Part shown: positions 63,257 through 64,000 of the stretch, one piece after another | How positions within the stretch are numbered: position 1 is the first letter of the stretch | How the letters are laid out: the number at the start of each line of letters is the position of its first letter | Assembly (NCBI RefSeq): GCF_000622085.1 | Contig: NZ_JHWL01000001.1 | Span: 62,001 to 126,000, forward strand | Origin: Butyrivibrio proteoclasticus P6B7 | GTDB taxonomy: Bacteria; Bacillota; Clostridia; Lachnospirales; Lachnospiraceae | DNA: 64,000 nt | Reading direction: 5' to 3' | Position numbers and translations under genes: made by a program | The notes under the pieces: generated by a model | Database searches by the model: none | What the model saw: the letters and a program-made list of their open reading frames with translations, nothing else | What the model was told of the DNA's origin: nothing

Positions 63257-64000
63257 ATGTTTTCATACGAAGATTACAGAGAAATAATCAGAGCAATTAA
63301 GGATACAGGTCTTTATGCTACATATGAAGAGGCTAAGGAGAGAGACGAGTTCATCATCATGAGACATGATGTTGAGTACTCTGTAGAAAGAGCTTATGCC
63401 CTTTCCAAGGTTGAGGAAAGCGAAGATTTCAGATCCACCTTCTTTTTCCAGTGGACTAACAACTCTTATAACATCCTTTCCCGTAAGAACAGAGACATCC
63501 TTACAGACATGCATGAGAGAGGCCAGCACATCGGTCTTCACTTTGCTCTTAACGGCATGACAGACATGAAGCTTGTAAGACAGAGAATCAAGCAGGAAAT
63601 GGATATGCTCAGCGATATGCTTGGCTTTGAGGTTAATTCCTTCTCAGTTCATAGACCATCTCCAGACATCCTTGCAGAGAACATCAAGATTCCTGGCATC
63701 ATCAATGCTTATCAGGACGACTTCTTCTCCTTTGACCCTAAGGCTACACCAGAGTCCAAGCTTGAAGTTAAGTACATGTCAGATGCTAACCACATCTGGA
63801 GATATGGCTATCCTGATGCTGAGACAATCAAGGCTCACAAGAAGATTCAGATCCTTACACATCCATTTGCCTGGACTAAGAAGGGTTATGACAACCTTGA
63901 GAACTACAAGACTCTCATCAATGAGAAGTATGTAGAGCTTCTTGATTCCATCGACAACGAATGTAAGGACTTCGGACCACTTCGCGACAACTTTGAGAAG
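63257..64000 (+). CDS. Polysaccharide-deacetylase-like protein, 3' end outside window
   Basis: The open frame starts at ATG 63257 after AAGGAG and runs to the window edge (248 codons, no stop). It resembles the polysaccharide deacetylase superfamily: FIIMRHDVEYS with His37-Asp38 near the N-terminus, and GQHIGLHF with His91 and His95 (H-x3-H). SVHRPSPD near residue 133 may be another active-site loop. No signal peptide is seen. As with the protein at 57663, it is likely cytoplasmic. The function is unknown. Confidence 0.8.
   Translation, partial: MFSYEDYREIIRAIKDTGLYATYEEAKERDEFIIMRHDVEYSVERAYALSKVEESEDFRSTFFFQWTNNSYNILSRKNRDILTDMHERGQHIGLHFALNGMTDMKLVRQRIKQEMDMLSDMLGFEVNSFSVHRPSPDILAENIKIPGIINAYQDDFFSFDPKATPESKLEVKYMSDANHIWRYGYPDAETIKAHKKIQILTHPFAWTKKGYDNLENYKTLINEKYVELLDSIDNECKDFGPLRDNFEK

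Noticed and set aside
1..64000. Insertion sequences, phage genes, tRNA or rRNA genes
   Set aside because: No transposase, integrase, phage structural gene, cloverleaf or rRNA sequence was recognised on either strand.

Overview
The window reads as chromosomal DNA of a low-to-moderate GC Gram-positive of the class Clostridia. The best fit is Lachnospiraceae and something Butyrivibrio- or Pseudobutyrivibrio-like. The support is the cdaA-cdaR-glmM gene order, strong AGGAGG-type ribosome binding sites, heavy use of AGA/AGG arginine codons, TTG starts, dense head-to-tail gene packing and protein families typical of rumen Lachnospiraceae. The placement comes from reading alone and was not searched. 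I see no tRNA, rRNA, insertion sequence, phage gene or CRISPR array.

Layout. (1) 1-4673: an envelope/signalling operon with a multi-pass membrane protein (cut at the left edge), the diadenylate cyclase cdaA, its regulator cdaR, glmM and an HPr gene. (2) 4730-10565: a DUF3048 lipoprotein, then after a strong terminator dTDP-rhamnose reductase (rfbD), a DUF212 phosphatase-like protein, a large glycan-type membrane protein, a secreted CAP protein and a DUF1624 membrane acyltransferase. (3) 10688-12751, minus strand: fcl and gmd (GDP-L-fucose), divergent from an AraC regulator at 12908-13768. (4) 13884-27265: a surface polysaccharide operon with a WcaJ-type initiating transferase, a Wzz-like protein with a degenerate kinase domain, an EpsG-type polymerase, five GT2 and two GT4 glycosyltransferases and two GT-C membrane proteins. 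(5) 27376-37753: a nonulosonic (pseudaminic-like) acid module behind its own near-consensus promoter. It holds an ATP-grasp ligase, a CMP-sugar synthetase fused to a fold-type III PLP decarboxylase, PseI, PseG, a GT2, a protein with bacterial sialyltransferase motifs, a PglK-like ABC flippase and an acyltransferase. (6) 37747-46264: a lipid-linked sugar side-branch module (GT-C proteins, GtrA, WecE, GNAT, an ArnC/GtrB-like GT2). (7) 46352-48976: an O-antigen-ligase-like protein with a large ectodomain. (8) 48998-55039: a Pgl-like pathway (PglF, PglE, PglC, ATP-grasp, PglA-like). (9) 55077-57621: TviB and TviC (UDP-GalNAcA route), separated by a long inverted repeat. (10) 57663-64000: two deacetylase-fold proteins, three GT4s and a sugar formyltransferase-like protein.

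Taken together, about 59 kb is devoted to making, assembling and decorating cell-surface glycans. The sugars implied are L-rhamnose, L-fucose, a nonulosonic acid, a 4-amino-4,6-dideoxyhexose (Fuc4N type), a 2,4-diamino-2,4,6-trideoxyhexose (QuiNAc4N type) and a uronic acid (GalNAcA type). Two different initiating phosphoglycosyl transferases suggest at least two separate glycans. No Wzx-type flippase is present; the PglK-like ABC protein and GtrA are the only flippase candidates.

The best candidates for undescribed biology are the PseF-decarboxylase fusion with its partner ATP-grasp enzyme, the roughly 160-base inverted repeat between tviB and tviC, and the stand-alone ATP-grasp gene that sits where an acetyltransferase would be expected in the Pgl-like pathway.
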